Source: a virus
IMG/VR virus record: IMGVR_UViG_3300030328_002053
Span: 1 to 29,435 of that record
Strand: one strand, 5' to 3'
DNA: 29,435 nt
In this document: positions 9,769 to 23,300 of the stretch, one piece after another
Layout: each line of letters starts with the position of its first letter
Numbering within the stretch: the first letter of the stretch is position 1
Program-made: the position numbers and the translations under genes
The notes under the pieces: model-generated
Seen by the model: the letters and a program-made list of their open reading frames with translations, nothing else
The model's database searches: none
What the model was told of the DNA's origin: nothing

Positions 9769-11319
9769 TTAAAATTGCAAAATGACTTTAATATCTTCTT
9801 TTTGATTTTCAGACCGTACTATGGCAGGTCTATTATCAACATAAATTATATTTCCTGAATATTTTTTAACTTCAGGGCCAGAAATACCTTCGGAAAATTC
9901 TTGCCCAAGGTAATATGTCCTACTATTTATAGTGGTGGAGACACCAGAAAAAATAGTAGCAATAGCTAAATTAGAACCAGTTGTTGGTACAATCGTTAAA
10001 TTTCCACCACCATCAGGAGAACTGGTAAATTGATTTAAATTATATCCCCAAGTCGGAGATGTTTGTGCAGTACCAACGGTATTAAATCCTGCAAGAGTTC
10101 TATCTTGCCAATACTTTAACACTCCAGTAACTTGATCATAATTTATAACTCTTCCAACAGCAGTAACTCCTGTACCAATGTCTTGTTCAAAATAAGAATC
10201 TGCTGTAAATGTTGCTGTACTGTATCCAGTTCCTGTTAATCTAAGAGCATTTAAAACACTTGCTTTATCAACAGTTAAAAGTGCTTCTCCTGTTGATAAT
10301 GGATTTTCAACAATACCCACTCTAGCAATTTGATTGCCTGTTATAAAATCTGGATTTTCGTTATCATTCTCAATCCTAGAATACATCATAACATTCATAG
10401 CACCCAATTCTCTATAGATATCAGAACCATGACCCCCTTGAGGAGAAATAATAACATCAAAAAGAGGTCTTGTTGTACCAGTAGGAACTCCACCTGCAAT
10501 TAAATCAACATTTCCATATGAATATCCAGATCCTTGATTAGAAACTGTTACTGATTCAACTTGCTGATCTGCATCAACGATTATTGTACATTCAGCACCA
10601 TCACCATCACCTCTAATAGGAACAGCAGTATAAGTTCTATTTGCAGTTCCAACACCAACACCACGGTTAGTTATTGTTACAATTTTAATAGATCCATCTA
10701 CAGCATTATTTCTTATAGGAGCATTAACAATACTAGTATCCCATTCAACAGGAACGGGAATAAAATCAGTTGATTCAAATTTTATAATGTCTGCTGGTTT
10801 AATAGTGTAAAGGTATTTCCAAATATATCCGTCACCACTACTTCCAGCATTTCTTGGTTCTAAATCAGTAAAAAGTGGTTGATCTAATGAAGGTCTACCA
10901 TTTGGATTATCAGGATCTGTACCATTCTGAAGACATTCATAGATTCTATAATCTTCATTTACTACAAAATAGTTTGAAGAATATAAATTTGTAGCACCAG
11001 AAACCTTAGCGGGATTTGACCTACTAATATTTTGACGATACATATCATATGTTGTTCCAGATGTCCAAATTCTCTTTGGAACTACCTGTCTAACATCATC
11101 TGCATTAATTTTCTTTAATGCAATCATCGAATCCCAATAATCAGATTCTTCAGTAAAGTTGTCTTTAGGAGCTGGAGGACTTGTATCCCAATCACTTTGA
11201 ATATCTGCAGGATTAGGTAACCCTACAAATGAATAATATGACTTAGCATCAGTAGATACTCCAGCAACAAAGTTCTTTGCATTTAAGATTCTAATTTGAT
11301 CAGTTATAATGGCAGACAT
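9769..11319 (-). CDS. 8: Baseplate wedge protein gp8 (T4-like), enlarged
   Basis: 516 aa, against about 334 aa for T4 gp8. In T4, gp8 is a dimeric wedge component that binds gp7, gp10 and gp6. Family features visible are YRIYECLQNG (about 124-133) followed by GRPS, and DGYIWKYLYTI (about 163-173). The extra length appears to be inserted beta material, including a GxGY repeat at about 253-273 (VESVTVSNQGSGYSYGNV) of the same kind found in both neighbouring giant proteins. It sits 35 bases after the giant protein and 6 bases before the DUF4815 gene. A late-promoter-like GATAAATA lies about 22 bases upstream of the start. The identity is well supported; the role of the extension is unknown. Confidence 0.88.
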   Translation of the reverse strand: MSAIITDQIRILNAKNFVAGVSTDAKSYYSFVGLPNPADIQSDWDTSPPAPKDNFTEESDYWDSMIALKKINADDVRQVVPKRIWTSGTTYDMYRQNISRSNPAKVSGATNLYSSNYFVVNEDYRIYECLQNGTDPDNPNGRPSLDQPLFTDLEPRNAGSSGDGYIWKYLYTIKPADIIKFESTDFIPVPVEWDTSIVNAPIRNNAVDGSIKIVTITNRGVGVGTANRTYTAVPIRGDGDGAECTIIVDADQQVESVTVSNQGSGYSYGNVDLIAGGVPTGTTRPLFDVIISPQGGHGSDIYRELGAMNVMMYSRIENDNENPDFITGNQIARVGIVENPLSTGEALLTVDKASVLNALRLTGTGYSTATFTADSYFEQDIGTGVTAVGRVINYDQVTGVLKYWQDRTLAGFNTVGTAQTSPTWGYNLNQFTSSPDGGGNLTIVPTTGSNLAIATIFSGVSTTINSRTYYLGQEFSEGISGPEVKKYSGNIIYVDNRPAIVRSENQKEDIKVILQF

Positions 11320-11341
11320 TTGATGACAGATATTTTTTATT

Positions 11342-11349
11342 TATTTATC
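11342..11349 (-). promoter_or_regulatory. Candidate T4-type late promoter before gp8
   Basis: On the minus strand the 35-base gap upstream of gp8 contains GATAAATA, overlapping a second AATAAATA, inside a GATAAATAAATAAAAAATA stretch. This resembles the T4 late -10 element TATAAATA and the NATAAATA form described for cyanomyoviruses. It is about 22 bases from the ATG. The region is AT-rich, so chance occurrence is possible. Confidence 0.4.
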
Positions 11350-11354
11350 AAAGA

Positions 11355-14300
11355 TTACACAGTGTAATTTTTATACTTAAGAGAAGCATATCTCTGTACC
11401 AAAGCAGAAGTATGAATACCAGTAGCAGGAATAACAGTAACTATTCCAACTGGAAGACCTATTCCAGCAAAATTACCAACTGAGAAGCTGCTTTGACCAA
11501 CTCCTATACCATTTTGATTATATGCTTGGAAAGAATTTATACCAGACCTTGAAGGTAAGGTAATCAATCCCCAACTATAATCACCAAAGAAATCAGAAGT
11601 TCTAATTCCAACAGTTCCATACCAACCAGATGGGGTTGATCCAACTCCAACTGTAACCCTTCTAACATTTGTAGTAATACCAGAAACTGATGTTGATATA
11701 CTGACAGCAGCAGTTACTTTATAGACAGTATCAACAAAGTGAGTTGCTATTCCAAGTGTACTGGAACCATCTAGAGAAATCATAGATGTAGTTGCAACAC
11801 CAACGTTAGAATTAGTGACAACAAAATAATCATTTACATTTAGAGAACTTAAACTAACAGCAGTTGCAACACGACTAGTATTTCTTAATTCAGAATCATA
11901 TGGAATATGGAGATCAAATTGAATTTGATTACTGGTTGTAGTTCCAAATCCAACAATTACACCACTATCACCCACATAACTGTTAACATTATCAATTTCA
12001 TCAACAGAAGCAGGTGGAGAAATAAGAACTTGTGGAGGACTATCAGTAGTATATCCATAACCAGGATTAGTAATAGCAATACCAGTTATAGTTCCAGCAG
12101 CACCAATTGTTACTGCTCCAAAAGCAGTTGTAGTCGTACCAACACCAACACCACCCATCATTGTATTACCAATACTTACTGTTGCAGTAGTATAACCTAC
12201 TCCACCATCTGATATTACAATAGATGATATAGTTCCAAGACCAGAAACTATAGCAGTAGCAGCAGCACCAGTTTTATTCTCTTGACCAATAAAAGCAATC
12301 TTATCTTGGAAAGTAAGACTTGTATCATTCTCATTCTTAGGATCGAAGAATGGTCTTACACTATCAACATAAATTGCAGTTGATCCTACACCAACAGTTT
12401 TAATAACATATGCTGATGGTTGAATATTTGGTTCATATATTTCCCTATCTTTAGCAATTTCCTGCTCATTAATAATCCTATCTTCAGTTTGACGTACCCA
12501 AACAACAGGTCTCATTAAATCTGCATCTTGAGTATTTCCTGGTCCAAAGTATGGTGTTGAAATAATAGAATCTGTGGATGTTACAGTAGTAACTTCTCTA
12601 GGATCTTCTTGAAGGTAATCTGGTTGACCTATAGAAGCATCGTATCCTAATACTATATCATCACCTGGTTTAACAGTTTCTAATATTGGTACTGAATTAA
12701 CATCTATTCCAGCAGTTCCCTTATAGAACATTATTTTACATGTATCACCTGGTTTAGGTGCTTCGGTAAAGGTTAATATACTTCCTCCAGTAAATGTATA
12801 TGCTCTACCAGGAATCTGAAGTATATCATTTACAAATATTAGAAGAATATCTTGTACATTAATTTTAGATCCTTTACCTGATAAAATAGATACTACATTA
12901 TTAGATTTCTTTAATTGGAAAGTAATAGTGGTTCCATCAAATAAATCTTCTATTTTATCCATCATTTCTAATTGACCAAAGTTCCATCCAGTCATTTCAT
13001 CATTAAATACATCATCAATTGTAAGTTGGAACTCTTTTGATCCAAAATCAGCAGTTGTTGGAATACCAGTTAATCCACCTACAGGAACAGTTAGAATTTC
13101 TCCATTACCATAACCATATCCTCTATTCGTAAGATTGAATGAAATTACACTAGATCCTTGTCCAACAACAACATCAATAGTTGCAGTTGATCCCACTCCA
13201 GTTACAGAATCAGAACTGTAGATCAATGGCATATTTGAATAAGAAAGTGGAGCATCAATCTTTATAAGAGGTGGATTAGTTGATGTATGAATACCTAATG
13301 TACCTACTCCAGTGACTGAACTAATGCCCGTTATATAACCATTATTAATAATTGCAGTAGCAATACCAGTAAAGTAAGTTGCATTCTTACCTTGTGAACT
13401 AATTCCAACATTTACAGTTTGAATTCCTGCCCTATATCCAGAACCACTATTTCCAATACTGATTGATGCAATTGTTCCAAGACCAGAAATTACTGCAGTT
13501 GCACCAGCAGAAATTAGCGGTTGATATCCAAATCCTTCAGTAGAACCCACAGAAACTATAATACCACCAACAGGGAAAGTTGATATCCCAACATCATCCT
13601 TAATGGTTTTTGCATTACCTACAAAGGAGATAGTAGTAATTCCTGCAGTATCATCGAAAGTATAATCATAAGTTGCTCCTCTTCCCTGAACAACACTGTT
13701 AACTAAGATTAAAGCACCAGTCGATATTCCTACAAAATCAGAACCGTTAACCTTTAAATCAAATTGATTTCTAATTCCATTGAATTGATTAGAAATGCTA
13801 TCAATAATGTAATTAGAAGAATATGCTTCATTCGTTCCACCAGTAATTCCAGAACGCATAAACATTCTACCTTGGAAACTATATCCAGTAGAAATACCAG
13901 TCCAATCCCTATCATCTGGATCAGCAGTATCGGTACTTAATGGAGTATTTCCAACTGGAGCATCAACAAAGTTTAAAGTGTTCTGAACAATATTATAAGC
14001 ACCAATAACCTTTGTTACAATAGTATCAGTGGCATATCCTGCAAGAGGTGTTCCCATCCATCCTCGGTCAACCCTAATACCATTAGATACACCAACACCA
14101 ATTTCTGTAACTTGTACAATTTCACCAGTAGTACCAGCACCAAGTCTAACCAGATCCTCCGCAAAGAATGAAGTAATTCCACTAAAGTAGAAAATATCAT
14201 CAGTAGTAAATACAATCTGGGAAAGATGAGAAGTAACTGCTGTTGCAACAACTGGTGACTGAATAACGTTATCAAGAGCAAGAACAACTTTAGAATTTTG

Positions 14301-17300
14301 ATTGGTTGCTACAAATCTATGAGATGATCCAATACCTACACTAGTAAAGTCTAACGCCTCTGGTATAGTTTTAAGAGCGTTTTGGGCACTAGATGCCAAT
14401 CTAATAGTATTATCATCAACTTTAATAACATATACATCACCAGGTAATTTTTCAGTTGTACCAATTCCAACGAAGGATGCTGAACTAATTCCAATAGCTT
14501 GAGTGGCACCAATACCAGAATGGATATACTGAACTTGCTCACCAGTAACAAAGAAATGATTTGGTATGGTTATAGTGCTTGAAGCAACACTTACAATAGA
14601 AGTATCATTTCCTACAAAATCCGTATTGAATATTTCAATACTATTATGAGTTAATGGGAATGATCTCTTAATATCATTAAGAGTTCCTTGATAAGTACCA
14701 TAGTTGGTCTCGATTGTACCATTATTAAACTCAATAGTATCTTTATTATCATCCTGAATCTTCAATGCATTCATATAGGTGTTAACCTGACAAGCAATAT
14801 TTGCATTTGGAGTGAATGTAATCTCACAGTAAGAAACTCCACCTTGATTTTTCTGCAATCTACTTCCAATAGTACCTAATCCTGAAAGAGTTTCTATGTT
14901 TGCCCATTCAGTATCATAAGAAGTTCCAATTCCACTCTCTTCACTATAATCTTCCAAAACAAAGAATTCTGATAATTGATGTTCATTATTTGTGGTATCA
15001 GTAGCTTGGACCAATACATAAGCACCATCATAACCATCAGTTTCAGGGTTAAACTGAGTTGGGAAACTTGCAATACCAACAGGAACTGGAGATCCAGAAG
15101 ATGAAATTGTATTTGCTCTTGCTTCAAGAAGAGCATGTTTCATACTAACAGATCCAGTTCCAGTAGTAGTATTTCCAATCGCAACTTGCATGGTATTGAC
15201 TATACAAGTAGTTCCAATTCCAGCATTTGGATGGAAATCAAGTTTAACTGTTCCACTCTGAATATAAGCAGAGTAGGTTCCAAATCCTTGAGCAAGGTTA
15301 GCAGAATTGGTAACCATTTCACCATATTCTAAAATATCTACTTCACTTCCATCATGAAGTAAATTAATCTCTTCAAATTCCCAATCTTCACTATTAATAG
15401 TTTCTCCATCTCCACCAGCATCAGGTGTTATACTAACTAAAATCTTAGCAGAACGATATGTTGTACCTAAACCCACAACCGTAGTAGTTGTTCCAGCTGC
15501 AACTTTTGTACTTGTTGAATCAATATGAACACATCCAAGACTTGTAGTTCCTATGCCAAGATAATTATCATCTAAATTAAATGCTAAAGTAGTAACATAG
15601 TAATCATTCTTCTTAAATCTTGTTGGATAGAATAATACTTGACCCTCTGTACCAGAAACTTGGAAATCAAATGTACCTAAATCATAAACATTATCAATCT
15701 TTGCATATTGGTTAATATAACCAAAAGTACCATCATGCATAAGATCAACTATCATTACTTGTCTTTGTCCCGTATATCTTTGGTCTTTAATTAGTGTAAA
15801 ATATTTTTTCGCTCTATGTTCTGTTAACGTAAATGTATCAACTATACTATAAACTGTTGCTCTAGGATTACTATTAAATGTACCACTCATGTCATCTATA
15901 GTAAGAACTCTATTACTTACAGACTCCTCATAATCACTTAGAATTCTATTAGCAAAAATTACTTCATCTGATACAATAGTACCAGAAACTTGTCTAGCAT
16001 TTTCTTTAACTAAATCAAAATCTGATACAGAATGCATACTAACAGCAGAGAATACATCATGAACAGAATTAACCATAGTTTTTTCTGTAGATACTCCTAC
16101 AGTCAATTCTCCCAAAACTTCACTTTCTATTTGAAGATCAGAGAATTTTCTAAATCCAGATGTATGATTTAATGAACTTACAGGATCTTTCCAAGTATCA
16201 AAATCAATTTGAGATTTTAATGAATATGAGAAATTTTGGTAATAAAGACTATCTTCTATTCTTTGTAATCTAGAATTAAGGAACCCCGATTCAGTTTCCC
16301 AACCATGAAATCTCTTACAGAAAGCACCATAATCAAGATCAGCAGCAAATGTTTGTATTTTATCAGCACGTCCATGAGTATGAGAAGATTTTCCAATAAT
16401 AGTTTTATCTTTATAGAATACATCTGTAGTCGCAATTTTTAACATTCCAATTTTCTTATCCCATCTATCAACAGTACCTTTTACTTCATCTCCTAAAAGA
16501 TTTTTAGATACTACTTCTTCTCCTTGTAGGTAATCATTTTGCTTAAGAACGGTATTAAAAACTGGGAAATATTTTTCTGGTATAATTCTTCCAGAAGAAT
16601 TTGCATTCTGATAAACACCAGGAACTTCTCCATCAGATAATTCACCATCAAGACTATATGCAACTGTTCCAATTCCACCAATATTTTGATCAACTGCATT
16701 TATAGTGAAAAGTTTATAATTGTAATCTGATGAATTATAACCTTTTCCTGTTGATCCTAACCCAACACTAACATTTTCAATTAGAACTTTATCACCTAAC
16801 TGTAAGGGGAAAGATCCTGCAGTAGTATATCCCACATTTAAAGTAACAGTTACATCTTTAGTTGTACTGTTAAATCCAATTGTATTAATTCCTATACCAT
16901 TTGTGTTGTGTGTAGGAATAATTGTGGGAGTAACATTATGAATTCCATAAGTATTTTGAAGAATAGATATTTTCTGATTTTTAATATCATATTTAAAGTC
17001 TATATTAAGATCTAATTCATTTGTTTTACCATCAAATAAAAGTAATTTTGGTGCAGTAGAATACCCCCTTCCAACAGAAGTAATTGCTACAGATTCAACA
17101 CTAGCAAATTCTTTTATTGTTACAATTTGTGGTAATGCTACACTTGGTTCCAATGTTGGATCTGAAGGGAAATTAAATCCAATATTTTGAATTTCCGTTC
17201 TAGTAATTTTACCAATACCAATACTACCAGGTTCTGCTATACATGAAACACCCTCCTGTGAAGAAACAGAGGTAATTCCAGGAAGTGAATAATAATTTTT

Positions 17301-20300
17301 TCCACCATCAATTATATTAAATTCAGCTATAGGACCTAAAGCAGTCTTAGAATTAGTTCTATAACTTAAATTAGATGTAGTTCCAGCATATGATACCTTT
17401 TCTGGATAATCTCTAAGAGTATATGTGAAAGAATTTGTTGCAGCTGCCCCAAGTGTTAATAATTCATTAGAAACTTCAAACAATCCACTATATACACTCT
17501 TATAGCTATCTATTTCATGCCCATTAAGAACATCAGTATCTACATTAACTTCTTCTTTTTCTATTGGTAGATCATTCTCAAATACAGGAACAAGACGATA
17601 ATATAAAGTTTCTGGTATATACTTATTAGCAGTTAATTCAAGTTTAGCGTTTGTATCAATTCCAACTCTTCCTGATTTTATAACTTGGAATTTTTCAGTA
17701 TGAGGATTTTTATTCCATTCTTTAGTACAAGAACTATCCGCATATAATTGGAAATCAAATGCAGGATAAGATATTGTACCTTTAGTATATGATAAAGAGG
17801 AATCTGATAAATCAAAAGTGTATACTGAATCTTTATATATGTTTATTGGAGGATTAACTGGATTTAAAACACCATTAGATGCACTTGATCCTATTGAAAC
17901 AACAATAGGTTTAAATAAAGTTGCATTATAATGACTATTTGCTAATTTTATATTATTTTTATCAATTTTAACTACATAATAAATTCCATTATCATCTAAT
18001 CCATAAGTTACGTGTCCTGGAGCAGTATGAACAACCTTTTCTCCAGTCTTTAATCCATGATCAGTTATTGTAATAGTATTAGATGAGGTTGTTATCCCTG
18101 AAGTATTAAATCCTACAGGATCTACAATAAGTTTTCTATTATAATCATTATATTTTATAGTAGAAATACCAGTATTACCTGGATTTACACTCATATTAAT
18201 TTGATCTCTTACATTTAATCCATGAGTAGATGCAGTAGATACTGTTACAAGGTTTCTTGTAGCTTCTCCAGTAATTGGAACATATTGAGTATTAAAACTA
18301 TGATAAACTCCTGTTCCAATCCCAGTAAAGAAAAGTAATGAAGAATGTCTATGTGTTGATGCTATACCAACCCAATTCCCCGATTCATTAACAAAAAGTT
18401 TACAAGTTGAAATTCCAAGAAAATCTTTAGATAATTTATTAGCATAAACAGTTTGCCCATCAGTTAATGTTGTACCAGCACCTGCCCATATTTGGAAAGA
18501 AGGACCAAATCCAGTTGGAATTGTATCACCATATGAAGTAATATTAGAACCTTCACTAGTAGCTGCTACAGATACCTGAGACTTACAGCATAATAATTGT
18601 ACTTTAGATGCAGTGGCACCTTGACTTGTAGTAGTTGTTGGGTATAATGATGGTGTAAATGCCGATGTATAAATTGCTTCATCAACAGTATATCTCAAAT
18701 TAGAAATATAACCATTAAAATATCTGTCCTGCGATGCAGAAGTCTTATGAGCACCAATATGGACTACAGTTCCATTACCAGTTCTAGTACCACTTAAAGT
18801 ACCACTTGCCTCAACTACACCATTAATAAAAATCTTTCCAGCAGTACCTGATAAAGATGCAGCAACATGATACCATCTTCCATTCAATATACGATCTGCA
18901 CTGGTTGATATGTTAAGTAAATCAGTACCATTATCTGCTTCTACTAAAAGATTTAAATCACCAGCAGAAGTTTTAGAATAAGTTAATCCTATATTAGATG
19001 CACTACCTACAGAGGTATTAAAGATTTGCATCATTTTAGAAGCATCTTTTACATAAATCCAAGCTTCTATTGTAAAGTTTTTATTTTCGACTTTATAATC
19101 AGTACTCGTACTAGTCATATAGTCTCCAGTTCCATCAAACAAGACAGAACCTTGAATTAGAGTGGTTGTAGCAGCAGCAACAATCCCACTACCATTACCA
19201 GGTGAATATACTAAAGAATCTCCAGTTTCCCACTTATGATTCTCAAAATACATTACTCTAGTAGGAATAAACATTCCTGTTACACCTGCACCAGCTTTAA
19301 CTCTACTTTCATCAAAATAGACTGTAGATCCAATACCAACACCAACACTAGTACCTACTCCAACATGGTGTGATGGAACAAAATAGGTTTGTTCATTTAC
19401 ATTACCTATACTAGTAGTTTTAAATCCAGCATTTATAATAATCTTTCTAGGATCATCTTTAAATATTGATCCAACAGTATGAGAAACACCTACTGTACCA
19501 TCAACTGCCCTTATTACTCTAATTCTTGATAATAATTTATCTACATTTAAAACTTTTACCCTTTCAGTACCAATTCCTAAAATATCATTTTCTTTAATAT
19601 GTGGATAATCAAGACTTCCACTAACAGTAAAGTAAGTAACTATTCCAGTTACAGCAGTAGATCCTATTCCACTAGGATTTGTGGTTCCAACACCAACTAA
19701 TTTCAATGAATCAGTTGTAAGACCTACTTTATAAACTCCTTCCAACCCAGAAGATGTTGTAGATAATCCAGAAATTGAAATATCATCACTTACTTTCCAA
19801 TTATGAGGATTATCTGCCCATAAAATCCACTTACCACTTCCAGTATCAGCAGGATAAAATTCAATTCCACTAATAGAACTTGTTGCAACACTTACATTAT
19901 TAATAACAGATCCATGAAGTTGAGAAACTTCTGCTTTTGCTCCTGATTTAGGGTCAGGTTCCATTTGCAAAGTTCCAGTTGGACTTGTAACATTTGTAAG
20001 TCTTGATCCCTTTCTAACAGCTGCAGTATCTCTATTATCAAAAACTACTTCATCATAAATTTTATAATTTCTTCCACCACTACTAATACCAATAGTTTCA
20101 ACCATTCCACGGGTTGTTGATAAAATATCAACTTGCTGTTTTAATTTTTCTGGTATGTAAGTATAATTATAAGTTTTATTTCCTTCTATCAAATTATAAG
20201 GAGCAGTATTTCTGAACCAATTACCATTTGAAAAATTAAAGGAATCTTGATTTGAATCTAACTGGAAATTAAATGTTTCTGGAATTGAGTGATAATTTTT

Positions 20301-23300
20301 ACCAATTAAATAAGGGAATTTAGGTTCTCTATACTCTAAGAAAGGACCAGCAGATGCTGTTGCAGTATCAATTGTTGCAAAATAAGCATAGGTTCCTTCT
20401 GGAAATTCTGGAGTAATACAATATCTTCCATTATTTTCATCAAGAACTGAATCATCATTTACCTTAGTATAAGTATAATCTTCTACAAAATATCCTTCTG
20501 GGAAGAAAGTTTCTGGAGGTCTCTCTGCTTTCATTTTAAGAGTATATCCAGATTTCATTTGTGTAACTACACCACCTCTTCTATTTGCATATCCATATGG
20601 ACCATATATTGGATTTCCATCATATGCCCATCCAATTATAGGAGAATGTCCTGTAGATGAAACTTCTGATCCGTTTAATTTGGTTAAATCTTTTTGTCCA
20701 TATAAAACACTACCATCTTGATCTGTCGAATTTAAAGATTCTCTAAGTTTTCTAGGAGCATATAAATGAGTATATTGAAGTCCATTATCATTATAACCTT
20801 CGGTCATAAATCCATCATCTAAGGTAAATTGATTAAAATGCTTTCCTACTAAATCTACACGCCATTTTTGAAGAACTCCCCTAAATTCTGCACCTCCACC
20901 AGTAAAATCAACAAAAGCTACTGTAGTGGATTCTGTATATCCTTCTCCACCAGCAACTACTTTAACACCTATAACTTGATTAAGATCTCCTGGATTTACT
21001 CCCATTACAGGAACAACAACAGCACCAAATCCATCACCACCCCTATCATCAATAACTATATCTGGAGCACAGTTATATCCAGATCCACCATTTAGAACTG
21101 ATATATCAACAATCTTACCATTCTCAATAATTGGTTTTAATTGAGCTTGATCCCCAAAAGAAAGTGTTATAGAAGGTTCTCTAACATAATCCATAATTGT
21201 GGATGATCCATATCCAATACCATTTTCACTTAAATAAACACCAGTTACTGACCCTCTACATATTGGTTGAAGTTGAGCTTTAAATTCATGTAAACCTACA
21301 GAACTTACTCCAACTTGTCCTTTTACAGTAATAGAAACTGGTTCATAATTAAAACAATGATTTCCTTTACCTTGAGTTGTAAAATCAATATACTGTTTAG
21401 TTCTATAATATAGTTCTTTATCTATTGTTGATATACCAACTTGGGATAATTTAAATTGATTATCATCAATTTTAGTTACATAATAATCAGTATTAGTGGT
21501 AAGACCAGTAATAACTGTTGCGTCAGTTGTAAATCCAGCATAATCACTATTATTATCTTCAATTGAATATCTTACTATCTCTCCAGAATCATATCCATGA
21601 TTTTTAATAGTAATAGTATCTAAAGAAGTACTTACTCCAACTGGTTTTGTAGATCTCTTTTTATATTCATACCCAACTCCAGTAGAAACAACATTAACAG
21701 AATCTAATATGGCTTTTCTATTAATTGACTCAAACCTCTGTCTTCCTACTCCATAATCACTTATAGTGACAGTGTTAATACCCACAATTGCATCTATCTG
21801 TGATTTGTGTAATTTAATTGTTGTTGGATTGATATATTGAACATAATATGTTGCATTGGTACTAAGACCAGACAATCCATCTTGACCATCACTATGATAA
21901 ATTACATGTTCAGCATTCCTAAATTTATGATAAGTAGAAAATCCAATTGTTGATTGAGTAGCACCAATACCAATATCATTAACACTTTGTGCGCTGAAAT
22001 TAACAGAATGAGCAACCATTTTAATGTTAGGTTGTGCTACTGCACCATAACCATTACCACCTTTAATTTCAATAATTGGTTTGTCTATATAATCAAATCC
22101 AGTATCTAATACCCTAATTTCTTCCAAAGATCCAGTAATATCAACATAACCAGTAGCTCCAACACCTACATTATCTTCAATATGTAAAAGAGGTGGTTGT
22201 AAAATATCATATCCACCACCAGCAGCAAGAACTTCAATATTTTCAAGTTTTCCAGCATGAACAACTTGTTTTGCTTTATAATTTTTTATTTCAACACCAT
22301 TCACTAAAACCCCAGTACTACCAGGTACAGTTTCATATACAGTAGAATCTGTAATTGGTGTACGAACCAATCTTAATAATTTTTGAGATTCTAAAGTTTT
22401 AAGTTTAAATTTATAAGGTTCTATTTTATTATCTTTAACAGTTATATTATTGGTGATTTGAATATAATTCCCTCCTTGAATATCTGCGGGACTTTTAGCA
22501 AATCTAACAGTAGTTGCATTTTGTCTTCTTATAAAATATAAACCCTCATCAAATAGGTAAGACTTAGTTACTACTCTAGTTCTAGTTTCTCCAAAATTAT
22601 CAATATAAGTCTCTAAAACTTTTTCAGGAGTATACCAAACAGCATCTCCAGTATAAAATCCATGATCTACAGTATCTGAGATTTGAAATACGCTAGTAGG
22701 AGCAAAGGTTCCCTCAATTTTAATTGAACGATCTGAAACGTTAAGTGGTTGTGCATTATATGATGGTATGGAAGGAGATGATATTAAATAATCATTTCCT
22801 TGCTTATATACATTTTGTACGTTGGTTATATATCTTGAAGATCCTGGAAAGGTATTTGATATTGATCTTAAAAGATATCTCTTAACAGTATATGTTGCAT
22901 CAGGTGAGAGATCTTCTTGATCTTTAATAATAAATGATTTCTCAGATTTTATTTCACTGATAGTAGAAATTGGTTTTACTTCACCAACATTATTAACAAG
23001 AGAAACATTATCCCCAACACGGAAGTAGTGATTTTTTTCTAAATTAATTTGATATGTTTTATCAGAAGAATCAATTAATTCTATACTTGCAACTTTATAA
23101 TTTGTTGCAACATTATAGAACCAACCCTTTCCTTGAGAAGATATATCAGAAACACCTAAAGTTTTAATTTTAGCGGTGTCTCCATGAGAATAATAACGAG
23201 TATTTGGTGAATATTTAAAGTCTGACAATACATTATTCATCCTAACTCTAATAAGAGTCTCTCCATCTTTACTTGAATAACCATAACAATAAGTATTAAT

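Noticed and set aside
14015-15136. Minus-strand open frames inside the giant gene in another frame (14015-14287, 14351-14551, 14894-15136)
   Set aside because: Leu-rich shadow translations in a different frame of the 4372-aa gene, with no independent start signal.
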